Shown in pieces: positions 61,480-64,000 of a stretch of DNA of 64,000 nucleotides (positions within the stretch are counted from its first letter, which is position 1; every line of letters starts with the position of its first letter). Origin of the DNA: Proteles cristata cristata (Eukaryota > Chordata > Mammalia > Carnivora > Hyaenidae); NCBI GenBank assembly GCA_017311185.1, contig JAESUZ010000119.1:1-64000 (forward strand), written 5' to 3'. A program made the translations under genes and the position numbers. The notes under the pieces are model-generated. The model saw nothing but the letters and a program-made list of their open reading frames with translations. It did not search any database and was not told where the DNA came from.

Positions 61480-63535
61480 AGGGGTGGAGACTGTGTGTGT
61501 TTGTGTTTGTCTGAGAGGCTATGATTGTTTGTTGTGGCTGACACTGCCTTCTGTGTGGCACATCATCACTATTCTCCCCGACTAGGCTCCTTCCAGCTCA
61601 CTAATATTTCCCCAGAAAGGACTGGGAAATAGGGGAAGTCCCAGGGTCACGTGATAACATAGATCAGCAAACCCTCCCTCCAATCCCTGGCCCTATGGCT
61701 CCGTGGAAGCCGGTCTCCTTCCTCCCTTGTGAAGTGAGGAGCCAGTCTTGAAGGCCTCAGGGGTTCCCTGGAGGGACCGGAGTGTGGAGTGTCACAGAAC
61801 CCCCTCCTTTCCTCCAGGCTCATTTATAGCTTAATGACAAAAAGTCCCCACTTTTACCAGCTCCCACAGGGCCTCCAACCAGTCTCCAGCTTCCCAACTG
61901 TCTGAGGGGAACTTGGTCTGGCCCAGGGAGATCTGGCTCTTCACATTGTCCCCGGAAGTCCCTCCTCCTTGGGAGCCCCCAGCACAGAGCTCACTCCCAC
62001 ACCCAGCCAGCCCCACGGATGCACAGGAGGCCAGGTCTCTGAGAGAACCTCTCAGGGTCCGTTGCAAGGGTGCCACACAGAGGAGAGGGCCCTTCCCAGG
62101 CCAGCAGGAGCGACAGAACTTCCTCCGCAGCCCAAGGGGGAGGTGGCCACCTCACCTGAAGCAGCGCAGGGTGACCATGGACTACTGACCGCTGCCTCAC
62201 TGTGCCTGTGGCCCAAACCAGAGTGGCCCTTGGCCCTTTGCAATGGGAGAAATGAAAACAAACACAGCTTGGGAACTTTGGACCAACTTCCAAACTGAAG
62301 ATCCTCAAGTGTCCCTTATCCCTCAGCGCCACATAAAGCATTTACTTCATGAAAAAAAGGAAGACATCAAGACTCTTAGGCATCAGAGACAGAAGGTACT
62401 TTAGGAATCATCTAGTCAAACCATTTTTTCTTACACATGGGGAAACTGAGGCAGAGACTTTTGCTGGTTAGCAGAACAACTGGCATTAGAAGTCAGGGCA
62501 CTATCCCAAAGACTTCTGGGTCCTGGCCATGGCTGAAAAAAGATATACCAACCTGAAGCCCAAGAAGGCACTTTGGGACCAAGAAGCTATAGAGCCAGCT
62601 CTAAGTGGACAGTGTAGCCTGATGAGCTGGGGCCATGAGGGCGGTGTGGAGCTGTAAGCACGCCAGACCCCTTTCACCTGTCAACAGTCATGTCTGCTGA
62701 CACTGCTGGGCCAGGTGGGCATCACACCTGGGGCTCAATGTCAAGCCTGAATTGGGTTCGGAATCCCTGCTCTTCCCTGCCTTCACCCTTTCTAGAATAT
62801 TCTTTATACAGAGGTTAAAAGGTCTGTAATGGGGTGGAAACCCAGCCCTAATTTTCCCACTGGTGGGGAGGATGGGGAACAAACCCAAGTATATGGCCTT
62901 TACCACTCCTTTGGGATTCAAAGCCCACCTGCTTCTTCCCAGCTCAGACGTAATACCCCAGTTGTGAACACAGAAGATGTGGGTGGGTGGGAGTGCCTAC
63001 CAGCTTTGAGAAAGTGATAAGCCATGGACTGCTTTCCCAACTGGGGGCAAGCTCTGGGGCAGATGTCAAAGTCCACCAGGCTGACTGTGGCATGCTTAGG
63101 CCAAAATCAAATCGATTGAGTCTGTGCCCAAGCCATGAGCTGGGGCTGAGGCTGAGTTGGCCTTGCCTTCTCTGACATGGCCAGCCCTTCAATGCTAGAA
63201 GCTGCCAACCCTTTACTATGGCTGGTGTGGAAAGAGCACATGCTGTTTTCTGAGACAGGGTGACCTGGATATCTGGGAGACGCTCCATTAAAATAAAGAG
63301 TTCAGCATGGGAGATGATCATGCCCACTCAATCAGTTCACCTTGCTCTTGCTCAGACCTGTGGTATACAAGCAGCTGTTAGAACAAGGTCTTTCTTCACT
63401 TTCCACTCAAGGAGTTCTGCACCAAGATTCCAGATAGTTGCGACTGGCACTTAATTCCACCCTTCATTTTATGGAGTCCACCATTTTATAAGACATTTTG
63501 GCATGTGCTCTTCTGCATTTATGGAGATATATCTT
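61480..63535. other. Intronic (inferred), old repeat near 62380, rest unassigned
   Basis: GCATCAGAGACAGAAGGTAC and GGGGAAACTGAGGCAGAGAC at 62380-62460 match the family at 55960. No exon seen. Confidence 0.4.
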
Positions 63536-63548
63536 TAAAATTATTTTT

Positions 63549-63758
63549 TTTTTTAAATTTATTTCTAGGAGAGAGAGAGAGAGAGAGAGCGTGAGCAGGG
63601 GAGGGTCAGAGAGAGAGGGAGTCACAGACTGAAACAGGCTCCAGGCTCTGAGCTGGCAGTCAGCACAGAGCCTGACACGGGGCTCGAACCCACGAACCGC
63701 GAGATCATGACCTAAGCGAAAGTCGGACGCTTAACCGACTAAGCCACCCAGGCGCCCC
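63549..63758 (-). mobile_element. SINEC_Fc-type SINE, young subfamily, antisense
   Basis: Flanked by TAAAATTATTTTT (63536-63548 and 63759-63771). Carries the CTAAGCGAAAGTCGGACG diagnostic. First feliform SINE after an 18.5 kb gap. Confidence 0.96.
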
Positions 63759-64000
63759 TAAAATTATTTTTGAGTGATTTCTCTGCATATGGTCCACACC
63801 CCCAACTTGACCCAAAGCTCCTGAAGGGTGAGAAGCACGCCGTTGGTGGATTTTTTTTCTCCCTTCCTCCCTCTCCCTGTGGCATTCAGGACAGTGGTGT
63901 GGCCAAGAGGACAGTCTCAATAGTGCTTGTTCAACTCAGTAGCAACAATTGAGGAGGCCAGTATAATTTCTGAATTCATCTGCAAGTGTATTCAGTGATG

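Larger units (their letters stand above)
36151..64000 (-). other. TSC22D3: Inferred part of long-isoform TSC22D3 first intron
   Basis: In other mammals the long isoform starts tens of kb upstream and splices to the 52-bp exon at 34931. No sequence encoding the known long N-terminus was seen on the minus strand up to 64000, so its first exon is probably outside the window. This call rests on gene-structure knowledge, not on a transcript. Confidence 0.6.

Noticed and set aside
60660..61544. 294-residue minus-strand and 255-residue plus-strand open frames
   Set aside because: Both are kept open by the (CTTT)n tract, which yields Lys/Glu/Arg or Phe/Leu/Ser runs on either strand. No known protein is resembled.
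36151..64000. First exon of the long TSC22D3 isoform
   Set aside because: No minus-strand frame in the window matches the long-isoform N-terminus as I know it, so I place it outside.

Overview
This window is nuclear DNA from a carnivoran mammal, most likely a felid or close feliform. The evidence is about 33 copies of the tRNA-derived feliform SINE (SINEC_Fc type), plus carnivoran L1 pieces, ancient MIRs, and one recognisable gene with GT-AG introns and long UTRs. Most of the window is not coding, and most open frames in it are chance frames or frames inside repeats.

The gene is TSC22D3 (GILZ, glucocorticoid-induced leucine zipper), on the minus strand. Three coding exons (35783-35662, 34931-34880, 33788-33558) join in frame into the 134-residue short isoform. 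Its own TATA promoter lies near 36.0 kb and its 3' UTR runs to about 32.2 kb. In mammals TSC22D3 is X-linked, with PRPS1 downstream and a second promoter for a longer isoform tens of kb upstream. By that knowledge the window is X-chromosomal.

Layout. 0-32 kb is the gene-poor interval downstream of TSC22D3. It is dense in SINEs, with two nested antisense L1 copies (12.3-19.2 kb), several L1M 3' ends, and several copies of one old unassigned repeat family. 32.2-36.1 kb is the TSC22D3 short transcription unit and its GC-rich promoter. 36-64 kb is upstream of the short promoter and, by comparison with known mammalian gene structure, lies inside the first intron of the long isoform. No long-isoform first exon is seen, so it probably lies beyond 64 kb. 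This intronic part has few SINEs and contains an approximately 18.5 kb stretch (45.05-63.54 kb) with no feliform SINE. That contrast suggests regulatory constraint.

I found no new protein system, CRISPR array, operon or RNA gene. The observations worth checking are the promoter architecture of short TSC22D3, the SINE-poor intron, a diagnostic young SINE subfamily, nested and inverted SINE pairs, a recent truncated L1, and several Z-DNA or cruciform-prone repeats, one of them in the TSC22D3 3' UTR.
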